Shown in pieces: positions 37,187 through 45,423 of a stretch of 51,972 nt of DNA. How positions within the stretch are numbered: position 1 is the stretch's first letter; each line of letters begins with the position of its first letter. Source of the stretch: a virus; the IMG/VR virus record IMGVR_UViG_3300033153_004699, positions 1 through 51,972 of that record; one strand, 5' to 3'. The translations under genes were made by a program, and so were the position numbers. Under the pieces are notes generated by a model. That model was given only the letters and a program-made list of their open reading frames with translations. It was not told where the DNA came from and ran no database searches.

Positions 37187-37822
37187 TTAAAATGGTAAAT
37201 CATCACCTTTTTCATCACCTAAAGAATCATCAGACATACCCTTATCAACAACTGGCTCTGCCTTGGTGGCAGCCGTTGTTGATTGTTTATGTTCTGATTC
37301 CCATTCTGCTAATCGAAGATTAAACTTCTCCATATCAGAAGGTCTTAAAGGAGTGTGAAAATATGATTGTACACCTTTTATTGTTTCATCTGGCTTAGAA
37401 GAAAAACTATATTCAATTATTTCTTTTATAACAGGTTTGTTAAAATTGTTTTTGTCTTTACCTATATATTCAGATTTTTTGAATAAAGCTTTTATTTTAT
37501 TTCCAATAATAGAATTTAAATACTGATCACCTTTTAATTTATCATCAGCATTAGCATTAGATAAAAACTCTTTAAGTCTTTTTAATTTAAACTCTCTGGC
37601 TTTATCTGATTCTTTTCCTGTTAATAAATAAAAAGTAACATTACTTGTTTTTTGATCTTCAGTTTCTACTGTAAATTCAATATAAGGATTACCCTTATAA
37701 TCTTTTCTACTTTCAGAAAGAAGATATGATTTAATCTTAACTATAAATACTCCAGGCTCATTTATAAATTTGCTTGAATTATCAAAGTCTTTTACGAGTT
37801 CTAACTCTGCGTTTATATCCAT
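37187..37822 (-). CDS. SSB-like protein with acidic tip (211 aa)
   Basis: The N-terminal ~130 residues are beta-rich with GNPYIEFTVETED near residue 43, as in phage DUF669/OB-fold single-strand-binding proteins. The C-terminus is disordered and ends GDEKGDDLPF, the acidic hydrophobic tip (consensus DDIPF) through which SSBs dock to replication enzymes. It overlaps the RecA-like ATPase stop (TAATG). An ssDNA-binding partner of the adjacent ATPase and DnaB helicase is a good fit. Confidence 0.75.
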   Translation of the reverse strand: MDINAELELVKDFDNSSKFINEPGVFIVKIKSYLLSESRKDYKGNPYIEFTVETEDQKTSNVTFYLLTGKESDKAREFKLKRLKEFLSNANADDKLKGDQYLNSIIGNKIKALFKKSEYIGKDKNNFNKPVIKEIIEYSFSSKPDETIKGVQSYFHTPLRPSDMEKFNLRLAEWESEHKQSTTAATKAEPVVDKGMSDDSLGDEKGDDLPF

Positions 37823-38499
37823 TATTTATCGGTTTTTTTGATTTCTGTTTTCTTATCCCATCCATAATATTTATCGACTTCATTTAATATTCCCATAATG
37901 TCATTATCCATAATTGGAGGTAACATTTCCATTGGTGATTTAGCTGATATTCTATTATATCCAGGTTGTTTGTTTGTAATAAATCTATATTCTTGCTTAT
38001 CATTAATTTCTTTAGCTTCAGAATAAACTACAATTACAAATTCTTTTTCTACTTTTTTCTTCCAACTTCCATCTACAGCTATAAATCTTTCTTCGACTCC
38101 AGAATCTCCTTCAACGAATTGATCTATACCTATAAAAATTATGTACTTATCAGTATTCTTAGACATTTCCATAATTTTCTTGATTTCATTCTTATAATAA
38201 TCCCATACATCAAAACCATCGTATAATGATTTTGCTTTCATGTATATAGTTTCTATTAAAGAAGTAAAACTTTCAATTACTATAATATCTACATTAGGAT
38301 TTTCAATTGCTTTAGTTAAAGCAGTTTTAAATAATTGAAGAGAATTAATTGGTACATTAAGTTTAAATTCTACTCCCTTTCTAAAAGGAAGTGCTTTTTG
38401 TTCAGTATTTAGTATTACTGTTCTTTCAGGTGGTAAGTTACGCATTGACGTACTTTTACCTGTCCCTGATGGGCCACATATAAAAATATTCGGTTTCAT
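37822..38499 (-). CDS. RecA-like P-loop ATPase, Sak4/AAA_24-type (225 aa)
   Basis: Walker A GPSGTGKST at residues 9-17 and Walker B DIIVIES at 71-77 define a compact RecA-fold ATPase starting almost at the N-terminus. Length and neighbours (SSB-like, NinB-like, exonuclease) match phage Sak4-type annealing ATPases rather than a helicase. It probably loads on SSB-coated DNA and pairs strands. The subfamily name is inferred from size and context. Confidence 0.7.
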   Translation of the reverse strand: MKPNIFICGPSGTGKSTSMRNLPPERTVILNTEQKALPFRKGVEFKLNVPINSLQLFKTALTKAIENPNVDIIVIESFTSLIETIYMKAKSLYDGFDVWDYYKNEIKKIMEMSKNTDKYIIFIGIDQFVEGDSGVEERFIAVDGSWKKKVEKEFVIVVYSEAKEINDKQEYRFITNKQPGYNRISAKSPMEMLPPIMDNDIMGILNEVDKYYGWDKKTEIKKTDK

Positions 38500-38760
38500 T
38501 TAGTTTTTAAAAATTAGAATTACTAATTCATTTGCTAATACATTTTCGTATTCTTTTTCTATCTTAGGGACTGGTTGAATTTCTTTTTTCCCTATGTTAA
38601 TTAATTCGCCAAATTTAGATTTGCATCTATGCATAGTTGTTACTTCAACTAATCTTTGTATTAATAAAAAATCTTGCATTTTAGCATTTTCATTTAAGCG
38701 AACATTAACTTCTTTCAAGTATTCATCTTGATTAATTTTATATTTTAATACTTTTTTCAA
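38500..38760 (-). CDS. Hypothetical protein (86 aa)
   Basis: A Lys/Glu-rich alpha/beta protein; stop lies adjacent to the ATPase ATG. Contains VTTMHRCKSKFGELINIGKK, possibly nucleic-acid binding. Family not recognised; operon position suggests a replication accessory role. Confidence 0.5.
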   Translation of the reverse strand: MKKVLKYKINQDEYLKEVNVRLNENAKMQDFLLIQRLVEVTTMHRCKSKFGELINIGKKEIQPVPKIEKEYENVLANELVILIFKN

Positions 38761-38809
38761 AGTTGATATTTACTGATTAAATTTAAAGATATACTTTAAG
38801 AAAAGCAAA

Positions 38810-39058
38810 TTATTTGTATCTTTTTTGATGTTTTCTTTTTCTTAAATTTATATCATTTCCTTCTTTGAGAATTTTGTTTTTATAGCGTTTAAGCATTTTA
38901 ATTTTGAAATATCCCTTAAGATTAATTTCTTCATTTTTTTGCAAAGCTTGTCTTACGCTATTAAAGAAATGAATAACTACAATATTCACCACAGCACCGT
39001 CAATCCCTAATTTTTTAGAAATCTCGGTTATAATTTTCGAATGCTTGTAATTTTTCAT
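38810..39058 (-). CDS. HU/IHF-like DNA-binding protein (82 aa)
   Basis: EISKKLGIDGAVVNIVVIHFF then VRQALQKNEEINLKGYFKIKM follows the helix-helix-strand pattern of HU (normally 90 residues). A basic C-terminal tail (LRKRKHQKRYK) replaces a full DNA-wrapping arm. It would bend phage DNA at the origin or in packaging; Crassvirales often encode IHF/HU proteins. It overlaps the DnaB 3' end by 44 bases. Confidence 0.7.
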   Translation of the reverse strand: MKNYKHSKIITEISKKLGIDGAVVNIVVIHFFNSVRQALQKNEEINLKGYFKIKMLKRYKNKILKEGNDINLRKRKHQKRYK

Positions 39059-40412
39059 TTTCTAAAAATTCTACTTCAGAAGCAAATTTGGCAAATTTTC
39101 CTATATATTTTAAGTTTTCACTTCCAATACCAGTTGACCTACCTTTTGCTATTATTATTTCTACGTTTTCAATTTCAGGTATTCTTTCTTCAATATCATA
39201 ATAAGCTGGTCTATAAACAAACATAACCATATCTGCATCTTGCTCAATAGCACCTGATTCTCTTAAATCTGATAATATTGGTTTTTTACTTGCTCTCTGC
39301 GATACAGCTCTACTAATTTGAGACAAAGCTATTATAACTAATTTTAGTTCTCTACATAGCTGTTTAAATGCTCTTGATATTTTAGATATTTCTTGTTCTC
39401 TTGTTCCGGATTTACTTTTTAAATTAATAGTTACTAATTGTAAATAATCTACAACAAAAAATTTACAATTATTTTTAATATTTAATTTTCTGATCTTATT
39501 GCATATGTGATTTAAATCGCCAGATTTATCGTCAATAAAATAATTTTCATTTTCAAAATATTTGGCAGAATCATAAAATGCATTCCAATCTGATGAGGTT
39601 AATTGTTTTTTTCTAATCTTTCCTAAATCTATACACCCATGAGATGCAATCATTCTTGTTAACATCTGTTCTTTAGACATTTCTAAAGAAAAAACAGCAA
39701 CAGGTAAGTTTCTGATAATATGATTTTTAACAATTTCTAATACAAATGCTGTTTTACCCATAGAGGCAGCTCCAGCTATTATAATTAAATCTGATAATTC
39801 CCATCCAAATATAAAATTGTCAATTTCTTGAATAAATGTTTTAATATAATTTTTGCCTTCTTTATCTGACATATTATCAATAACTCCTTGTAGAGTTTTG
39901 ATAGGATTATATTCTTCAACATCTGCATATTCTTGTAATTCAACAATTTTATCTGTTATTTTAGCTATTATATCATCTGGACTTACCATATCATTAGAGT
40001 CTTTATTAATCTCATTTGATAGAGTTAATAATTCTCTTCTGGTTGAATAAGCCATTAATAATTTAATATGCTGTTTTATATGAGCATCGGATGAAACTCT
40101 ATCTGCTATATCGTTAATGTAATCTATTAATGTATAACCTGTTTTTTCAATAATTCTTGCATTATAACCTTTTGAAGTTACTTTATCTGTTACAGTTATA
40201 ATATCTATTTTGGAATCTTCTGCACATTCTTTGATTGCTGTAAATACGTATCTTGATGATTCTGTAGAAAAACCTTTAATATTAACCTGGTCTGCAAATT
40301 CATAATATCTGTCAGGATAGTTAATAAAAGTTCCTAATACAACTTCTTCTAAATCGCTATTATTTTGTCCAAAAAATGTACCTTCTTGTAAAAATGTGAG
40401 TTGGTCTGTCAT
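39015..40412 (-). CDS. dnaB: DnaB-type replicative helicase (465 aa)
   Basis: N-terminal helical domain (residues ~1-160) with EEVVLGTFINYPDRYYEFA, as in DnaB; RecA-like domain with Walker A GAASMGKT at 214-221, FSLEMSKEQMLTRMI, FVVDYLQLV (Walker B) and LSQISRAVSQRASKKPILSDLRESGAIEQDADMVMFVYR. Length is normal for DnaB. ATG at 40412 is chosen; a TTG at 40439 lies inside the upstream hairpin. It unwinds the replication fork and probably recruits a phage or host primase, as no primase gene lies in this window. Confidence 0.95.
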   Translation of the reverse strand: MTDQLTFLQEGTFFGQNNSDLEEVVLGTFINYPDRYYEFADQVNIKGFSTESSRYVFTAIKECAEDSKIDIITVTDKVTSKGYNARIIEKTGYTLIDYINDIADRVSSDAHIKQHIKLLMAYSTRRELLTLSNEINKDSNDMVSPDDIIAKITDKIVELQEYADVEEYNPIKTLQGVIDNMSDKEGKNYIKTFIQEIDNFIFGWELSDLIIIAGAASMGKTAFVLEIVKNHIIRNLPVAVFSLEMSKEQMLTRMIASHGCIDLGKIRKKQLTSSDWNAFYDSAKYFENENYFIDDKSGDLNHICNKIRKLNIKNNCKFFVVDYLQLVTINLKSKSGTREQEISKISRAFKQLCRELKLVIIALSQISRAVSQRASKKPILSDLRESGAIEQDADMVMFVYRPAYYDIEERIPEIENVEIIIAKGRSTGIGSENLKYIGKFAKFASEVEFLENEKLQAFENYNRDF

Positions 40413-40425
40413 ATAATTTATAATT

Positions 40426-40455
40426 TCAAGGCACACCAAAGAAGGTGTACCTTGA
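40426..40455 (-). promoter_or_regulatory. Leader hairpin upstream of dnaB
   Basis: A twelve-pair stem (40426-40437 with 40444-40455), loop 40438-40443, with one G-U valid only in - RNA. Between the upstream stop and ATG 40412, followed by an AAATTATAAATT box. Confidence 0.8.
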
Positions 40456-40460
40456 TTAAT

Positions 40461-40895
40461 TTAGAAATCTTTAAAAATTTCATTTAATTTTTCATCAGTA
40501 AAAAATCCTTGATCTTCTGCTAATTCACATACTTTTAAATTATCATAAAAGTCTTTAAGAACAAAAGTGTCAAGTTTTTGAGTTAAAGCTTGATAACAAG
40601 ATAAATGCAATACTTTAATAGGAAATTTCTTATTAAAGTATTCATTTATTGCTTGTTGTCTTTCTATATCTATATTACTTGGTGAATCTTTGTATATCTT
40701 AGATATAATCTTAGAATCTCCTTTATATTTTGCTAAAATATAAATATCTTTTCCTTTGACATCTCCATATCCATTATATGAAGGGTCTATCATTATATCA
40801 TTTTCTGTAACTAATACAATTCCATTATCATATTGAGTATACGCATTTTTAATGCTCTCATTACAACAAGAGCAATCCCAACTAAAGAATCCCAT
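40461..40895 (-). CDS. Hypothetical protein with Cys-rich N-terminus (144 aa)
   Basis: Begins MGFFSWDCSCCNESI, a start found in a group of short phage and bacterial proteins (GFFSWDC..C) probably holding a zinc site. The rest is alpha/beta with no further motif. TAATG overlap with the preceding gene; grouped with DUF932 and ahead of dnaB. Function unknown. Confidence 0.6.
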   Translation of the reverse strand: MGFFSWDCSCCNESIKNAYTQYDNGIVLVTENDIMIDPSYNGYGDVKGKDIYILAKYKGDSKIISKIYKDSPSNIDIERQQAINEYFNKKFPIKVLHLSCYQALTQKLDTFVLKDFYDNLKVCELAEDQGFFTDEKLNEIFKDF

Positions 40896-41224
40896 TATTT
40901 ATCTTCTTTAAAAAAACTTTCAACTTTAGATAGTAAAGATTTTGCTATTCTTTCTTTACCATTTTGCTCAACTCTATGAGAAATTAGTGCTTTAATGAAA
41001 AAAGTCAAACTAACTGTTTTTAGACTTCCATATTGTTTTTCAGTAGCATATTTTTCAAATATATCAACAACTTCATGTTTACTTAAAGTAATAGGTGAAG
41101 CATCATATCCTTGTAATTTTGTTTTTTTCTTTTCTATTTTCTCATTGATTTCTTTAGAAAGTTCTAAAACTTCTGAATCATAAAGAGCATTTACTTTTTT
41201 TTCTAAAACTTTTTCAATTTTCAT
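40895..41224 (-). CDS. Hypothetical helical protein (109 aa)
   Basis: Lys/Glu-rich and predicted all-helical; no membrane segment. ATGA overlap with DUF932 upstream and TAATG overlap downstream. It may be a partner of DUF932 or part of a replication unit; not recognised. Confidence 0.5.
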   Translation of the reverse strand: MKIEKVLEKKVNALYDSEVLELSKEINEKIEKKKTKLQGYDASPITLSKHEVVDIFEKYATEKQYGSLKTVSLTFFIKALISHRVEQNGKERIAKSLLSKVESFFKEDK

Positions 41225-42327
41225 ATTTTAGTTATTAATTTTCCAGCGATATCTTCTATATCTCTTTTTCTTCGTGTATTTCCAGTTTGTACACCTACTT
41301 GAGTCATTGCTTGAGTAAGTTTCCAAATAGTATTTCTACCTTGTACACCATGTTCTGGGTTATTATCAGATAAGATTTCAGTTAATGATTTAACTTCATC
41401 TTTTCTCATACCTAATTTTGGAAGTAATTTAACTTCGTGATCTAAATTAATTAGCTTAGAACCAGCTCTCTCAATGTTTTGAATTTCATTAAATAAATAA
41501 CTACTATCAAAAGCACTTTTAACAATATCTTTTACTAAAGAAGCTTGAGTTTCTGTATCTAATTTATATGTTTCATTACTTAAAATTAAATTATCTGGTA
41601 ACTTTTTACCTAAATGAACTTGTCTAATTAAATTTTCTCTTGTCATTCCATTTAAACAAACTACTTGCATAGAATATGATTGAACTCTTAATGCTCCATC
41701 TCCATAATCAGAGTTAGAAATTCTAAGTCCAAATACCATATATGTTGTACCATTGTATTGTGTTTGTACAGGTACTACTTGAGGTAATATAAATTCTATA
41801 TAAGTTCTTGTAGGGTCATAACAACAATCTAATAATTTTGCTCCTTGATCTACACAGGCGTTAAAAAATTCAGCATAAATTTCAGCTGTATTTAATCTTC
41901 TATATTTATCAGATAAAACACCTTTAACTTCTCCATTTAGTTCTCTTAAAAGATATCTTTTGCTTTCATTATTAGTTGAGTGTTCATTTAATAATTTACT
42001 TGCTAAATCTCTTTCCCATTGCTCTTTACCAGTAGCTAAATTTTTCAAATAAGTTGTAGGTATTCCAAATTTATCTGCAAATTGTCCAATTGCATGTCTA
42101 TGAATTTTCTTTTCAGCATTTTCAAATTGCATTTTTACTACACCATTTGAATTAAAATTAATTATAGGTGAATCTTTACCAATAGGAACAACATAATCTA
42201 TAATGTTATTACTTTCGTCTTGAATTTGTTGAATAATTGGCATTTTATCAGATGCATTACTCAATTTTCTTGTTATTTTTTCTTGAAGTATAGACTTCTC
42301 TGTTGGGTCAATTGTTTGTATTTCCAT
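41221..42327 (-). CDS. DUF932 protein (368 aa)
   Basis: RYLLRELNGEVKGVLSDKYRRLN, GLRISNSDYGDGALRVQSY and VCLNGMT are the conserved features of DUF932, a family common in phages and plasmids, often alongside PRTRC genes. Here it follows the PRTRC ThiF gene in the same direction, separated by a hairpin. A role in replication or in the conjugation system is possible, but biochemistry is unknown. Confidence 0.8.
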   Translation of the reverse strand: MEIQTIDPTEKSILQEKITRKLSNASDKMPIIQQIQDESNNIIDYVVPIGKDSPIINFNSNGVVKMQFENAEKKIHRHAIGQFADKFGIPTTYLKNLATGKEQWERDLASKLLNEHSTNNESKRYLLRELNGEVKGVLSDKYRRLNTAEIYAEFFNACVDQGAKLLDCCYDPTRTYIEFILPQVVPVQTQYNGTTYMVFGLRISNSDYGDGALRVQSYSMQVVCLNGMTRENLIRQVHLGKKLPDNLILSNETYKLDTETQASLVKDIVKSAFDSSYLFNEIQNIERAGSKLINLDHEVKLLPKLGMRKDEVKSLTEILSDNNPEHGVQGRNTIWKLTQAMTQVGVQTGNTRRKRDIEDIAGKLITKI

Positions 42328-42343
42328 ATATATATTTTAAAAC

Positions 42344-42371
42344 AAAGGACACCAAAGATTTGGTGCCCTTT
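42344..42371 (-). promoter_or_regulatory. Leader hairpin upstream of the DUF932 gene
   Basis: A twelve-pair stem (42344-42355 with 42360-42371) with a single G-U valid only in - RNA and the CTTTGGTGT box. It separates the PRTRC cassette from DUF932. Confidence 0.8.
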
Positions 42372-42374
42372 TAT

Positions 42375-43139
42375 TTATAATTTAATTGGATTTACTATCA
42401 TTTTATCTAAATTCATAAAAATTCCATTTTGTGAAGTTCTATATTGTCTAAATAATTTCCATAGTAAATTCATACCAAATTCTGCTAATGTTGAATTAAC
42501 TAATAAATCTTGTCGATTTAAAGCTTCTAACGTACTACAGCTGGGTGTATCATCATTTTCAATTAATTTCCCTAACTTTTTTTCCATTTCAATAATAGTT
42601 GGCATTGTAATACATTTAGCACCTTCAGGTTGATTAATATGACCCATAGTGCCTAATATTGCTTGACCGTAATTATTTCCATTTCCAAAATCTAACCAAT
42701 AATAACAAGTATTGTATGGTTGTTCTGTTCTTAATTTAGTTTTGACTTTTTGAATGTCTCTTCTAATTTGAACATTATCAACACAAGTAATAATTATATT
42801 ATATTGTATTCGTGGGTTATCAAAATCAATTTCAAACTTTTCTGGAATACTATCCCAATTTGTACTATAGAATCTGTTAATTCTTTCTATTGTTACATCT
42901 GATTTAAACTTTCCTAAATCTGTTTCAGAAAATAATTGTCTACCAACATTTGCTTGTGAAACTTCATCAGGATCATAACATCTAACAAAAAAACCTGGAT
43001 GTCCTAAACCTATTAATCCAGCATTCATTCTTCCTAATATAGCTAAAACTGAACTTCCTGTACCTCCAGCTCCTATTACTGCAATAGTTACTTTATGTAC
43101 TGGTGCTATCAGAGATTGCTCCATATAATGATACTTCAT
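42375..43139 (-). CDS. PRTRC system ThiF-family E1-like adenylyltransferase (254 aa)
   Basis: An E1/ThiF fold: nucleotide-binding GAGGTGS at residues 23-29, acidic Asp56/Asp58 in CYDPDEVSQANVGRQ (Asn64, Arg67), ITCVDN at 118-122, and a candidate catalytic cysteine Cys201 in PSCSTLEALNRQDLLVNSTLA. This enzyme class activates the C-terminal glycine of a ubiquitin-like protein by adenylation. Its partner is the C protein 2.3 kb upstream. The stop of B overlaps its ATG (ATGA), confirming one operon. The PRTRC-ThiF assignment follows sequence and gene order. Confidence 0.9.
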   Translation of the reverse strand: MKYHYMEQSLIAPVHKVTIAVIGAGGTGSSVLAILGRMNAGLIGLGHPGFFVRCYDPDEVSQANVGRQLFSETDLGKFKSDVTIERINRFYSTNWDSIPEKFEIDFDNPRIQYNIIITCVDNVQIRRDIQKVKTKLRTEQPYNTCYYWLDFGNGNNYGQAILGTMGHINQPEGAKCITMPTIIEMEKKLGKLIENDDTPSCSTLEALNRQDLLVNSTLAEFGMNLLWKLFRQYRTSQNGIFMNLDKMIVNPIKL

Positions 43140-43807
43140 ATTAAATCTTTTAAAAATTTATTATAACTTGTAAGATTTGCGTTGTCATTAAAACCATTTC
43201 TATCCCAAATAACATTAATATTGTTTTTAAAATTAGAATGATTTAAATGAGTAAATTTTGAATTAAAAAACATTCTTTCTATATGTATTATTAATTCTTC
43301 TAAATCAGATATATTCCAATTTATTTTAGCATTACCCATACATACCTTACCATCATTATAAATGTTATGAAAAGGAGCATAATAGATTTTAGTTTTTAAC
43401 CCTCTATCTAATTTATATGCATAAACATATAACTCTCCATTTTTAACTTGAAATATTAAATTAGGTATTATTTTACGTTTATCTTTTATTCGATTAGTTT
43501 CGCTAAAAGTTAATTCTCTTACACTTTTCTTAAATAACCACATTAAATTTAAACTTTGATCTTTTAAATTAAAACGTACAACATTAGATGGAATAAAGTT
43601 TTTAAACTCATATTTACTTTTGTCTATACCTTTAATTTCTTCAAGTAATTTACCTAAAAGTTTAATTCTTGCTGGTTTACCAGGTCCAAATGTAAATTTA
43701 TTGTCTTGTAATTCTCTAATTGCATGTTCTTCAACATAAGATGAAGATTCACTATGATATACAATTAAGCTCATTACGGGTTTTAGTGTTTCTGGAACTT
43801 TGTTCAT
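43136..43807 (-). CDS. PRTRC system protein B, E2-like (223 aa)
   Basis: The C-terminal half has YYAPFHNIYNDGKVCMGNAKINW with Cys156, the conserved site of the PRTRC-B/prokaryotic E2-like family (GxVCxG), which would accept the ubiquitin-like protein from the E1-like ThiF. The N-terminal ~120 residues form a family-specific alpha/beta domain. Coupled to ThiF (ATGA) and to a small ORF upstream (ATGA). Family assignment strong; conjugation activity is inferred from E2 homology. Confidence 0.85.
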   Translation of the reverse strand: MNKVPETLKPVMSLIVYHSESSSYVEEHAIRELQDNKFTFGPGKPARIKLLGKLLEEIKGIDKSKYEFKNFIPSNVVRFNLKDQSLNLMWLFKKSVRELTFSETNRIKDKRKIIPNLIFQVKNGELYVYAYKLDRGLKTKIYYAPFHNIYNDGKVCMGNAKINWNISDLEELIIHIERMFFNSKFTHLNHSNFKNNINVIWDRNGFNDNANLTSYNKFLKDLI

Positions 43808-43929
43808 TTTTTAATTTCCTTTAGCTTTCTTTCTGCTAATTCAATTTTCCATTTGCTACTTCCGTTAGTTCGTCTTTTATTGACTTCTTTAGTCCAGTAG
43901 CTTGTCATATATTCTTTAGTAGTTTTCAT
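43804..43929 (-). CDS. Small basic protein inside the PRTRC cassette (41 aa)
   Basis: A 42-codon ORF (MKTTKEYMTSYWTKEVNKRR...) whose ATG overlaps the F-position stop (TAATG) and whose stop overlaps the B start (ATGA). Basic and helical, no membrane segment. The tight coupling suggests it is a real cassette member; function unknown. Confidence 0.55.
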   Translation of the reverse strand: MKTTKEYMTSYWTKEVNKRRTNGSSKWKIELAERKLKEIKK

Positions 43930-44960
43930 TATTCATAAATTAAGTAACTATTTTCTAACCATTTTTTATATTTTTCTGGAAAATCATTATCATAATCTTT
44001 TAAAAAAGGATTATCTTCTGTTAATTGTTGTTCTTGATAAAATGGTAAGATTTCACAGTTATTATAATAATACTGACCTTGTTCTTCATATCGTTGAAAA
44101 ACAAAATCTGTTTCATCAATAGACCATAAAAAATTAGCATAATATTCTGGACCAAATAAATAATCATCAACATCATTATTTTTCATTAGACTTTTAAATG
44201 GAATGAAATCGTTAAAATTAACATTAACAATTTCAAAACCTTCTTCAATCCATGCAACTAACTTTTGATCTTTATAATTATTTACTTTTATTTTACTCAA
44301 TTTATCTTTTAAAGTAAATTCAGTATCTATAGATTTTTCAAAATTAACTTTTTGATATAATGGTATAACTTTATCTTTATACTTTTTTAAAGTTCTTTTC
44401 ATTTCATCCATTTCATCAATATCATCTATATCTTCTAAATTATCAGTAAAATAATCTTCTGAAATGTCTACCATATAATCTATATTATATAAAAATGGTA
44501 TATTAAATTTTTGAACTAAATAAGAAAAATAATCCCACATAAAAGTTTGAAATTCTTTTTTTAAATTAAAAATCCATTCTAATTCAGCACAAAAGCCATT
44601 ATTAAAACCATCTCCTTGTCCAGTCCATAGCTCTAATTCCATTTTATCATTTTGATATATATTCCAATTATTTAAATTTTTAGTTATTTTTTTAATTAAA
44701 TAATTGTTAAACTCATATATATCCATGTTAGGTATATCATCATTTATATAATGTTTTCCAATTGGATATAACAATTTTAATAGCTGTTTAGGATTTTTAT
44801 AAAAAATTAAATCAGATTTAGATTTTAAAATAGGGGTCTTAATAGACAAGAAGGGGTTTTTAACCTTTTTTCTTGTACTACATTTCGCTTGTCTTCGCTT
44901 TCGTGCAATATTATTCTTGCAATCGCCACGTTTGGATTGATATATTTCTTGGGTTTGCAT
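43929..44960 (-). CDS. PRTRC F-position protein (343 aa)
   Basis: An acidic, aromatic-rich protein (many Tyr, Phe, Asp) lying between C and B, where Bacteroidota PRTRC cassettes carry protein F or an equivalent. No enzymatic motif was seen. The N-terminal boundary is uncertain: TTG 45011 is inside a hairpin, ATG 44960 is used here, and the first ~45 residues are Arg/Lys-rich and look unlike the rest, while the overlapping frame (44825-44995) looks more protein-like. A frameshift near 44840 or a later start is possible. PRTRC-F identity is inferred mainly from synteny. Confidence 0.55.
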   Translation of the reverse strand: MQTQEIYQSKRGDCKNNIARKRRQAKCSTRKKVKNPFLSIKTPILKSKSDLIFYKNPKQLLKLLYPIGKHYINDDIPNMDIYEFNNYLIKKITKNLNNWNIYQNDKMELELWTGQGDGFNNGFCAELEWIFNLKKEFQTFMWDYFSYLVQKFNIPFLYNIDYMVDISEDYFTDNLEDIDDIDEMDEMKRTLKKYKDKVIPLYQKVNFEKSIDTEFTLKDKLSKIKVNNYKDQKLVAWIEEGFEIVNVNFNDFIPFKSLMKNNDVDDYLFGPEYYANFLWSIDETDFVFQRYEEQGQYYYNNCEILPFYQEQQLTEDNPFLKDYDNDFPEKYKKWLENSYLIYE

Positions 44961-44995
44961 TCTAATAGTTTTATGTATAAGTTTTCTTTTTTCAT
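44825..44995 (-). CDS. Alternative-frame small ORF overlapping the F-position start (56 aa)
   Basis: ATG at 44995 immediately follows a leader hairpin, as for other genes of this block, and encodes MKKENLYIKLLECKPKKYIN... ending LLRPLF. It overlaps the putative N-terminus of the 343-residue gene in another frame. It may be a separate small gene, or the true N-terminus joined by a -1 shift. Kept as a candidate. Confidence 0.35.
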   Translation of the reverse strand: MKKENLYIKLLECKPKKYINPNVAIARIILHESEDKRNVVQEKRLKTPSCLLRPLF

Positions 44996-45028
44996 AATCA
45001 AGGAACAACAAAGTGTTGCTCCCTGATT
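44996..45028 (-). promoter_or_regulatory. Hairpin within the PRTRC cassette, before the F-position gene
   Basis: A fifteen-pair stem (44996-45010 with 45014-45028, loop of three) with two G-U pairs valid only in - RNA. It ends directly at the ATG at 44995 and overlaps the stop region of the 72-residue gene. Confidence 0.75.
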
Positions 45029-45032
45029 ATTC

Positions 45033-45251
45033 TTATTCATAAAACCATTGCTTTTTAAGCATATTATGGTGCAAATTATTTGCTTTTAATGTTACGTTTT
45101 CACTACACATATAACTTGTGCTACTTCCGTATTTTTCATTTACAAAACTGTCAAAATCAAATCTATTTTTTTGATTTTCAGATTTAAAATTGATAGTTTC
45201 AACTATAACACTTGCTGAACTATATTCAAAAATTATAACATAATAGGTCAC
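45033..45251 (-). CDS. Small protein in PRTRC cassette (72 aa)
   Basis: A GTG start at 45251 overlaps the TGA of the upstream small gene (GTGA). Beta-strand-rich first half (YYVIIFEYSSASVIVETI) and an extended Asn/Lys-rich tail. A small two-strand domain is likely; its function in the cassette is unknown. Confidence 0.5.
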   Translation of the reverse strand: MTYYVIIFEYSSASVIVETINFKSENQKNRFDFDSFVNEKYGSSTSYMCSENVTLKANNLHHNMLKKQWFYE

Positions 45252-45421
45252 TTTTTTTTAGTATTTAAATACTTTAAAAAATATCCTTTATTAAAATTTG
45301 AACAAGTTTTTTCTATGTGTTGAGTTACTGTAAAAGTTATATCATTAAAATCTTGAACAGATGTATGTTTCTTGACCTCTAATAGAGCGTCTGCTACGAT
45401 AATAAAATCTTTTCTTGTCAT
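45248..45421 (-). CDS. Small protein in PRTRC cassette (57 aa)
   Basis: A 58-codon ORF whose ATG is two bases after the stop of protein C. The sequence (MTRKDFIIVADALLEVKKHTS...) suggests a helix-rich small protein, no membrane segment. Coupled to the 72-residue ORF downstream. Not recognised. Confidence 0.55.
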   Translation of the reverse strand: MTRKDFIIVADALLEVKKHTSVQDFNDITFTVTQHIEKTCSNFNKGYFLKYLNTKKK

Positions 45422-45423
45422 AG

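Noticed and set aside
42220-42633. Open + strand frame across the ThiF/DUF932 junction
   Set aside because: It opposes two well-supported - strand genes and a hairpin, and its translation looks random.
44825-44995. Programmed -1 frameshift joining the 56-residue frame to the F-position gene
   Set aside because: No strict X XXY YYZ slippery heptamer in the right phase was found in the overlap, so only the frame ambiguity is reported.
45011-45011. TTG at 45011 as start of the F-position gene
   Set aside because: It lies inside the hairpin and would place leader sequence in the protein; the same false TTG pattern occurs at 37159, 40439, 47623 and 51877, where an ATG follows the hairpin.
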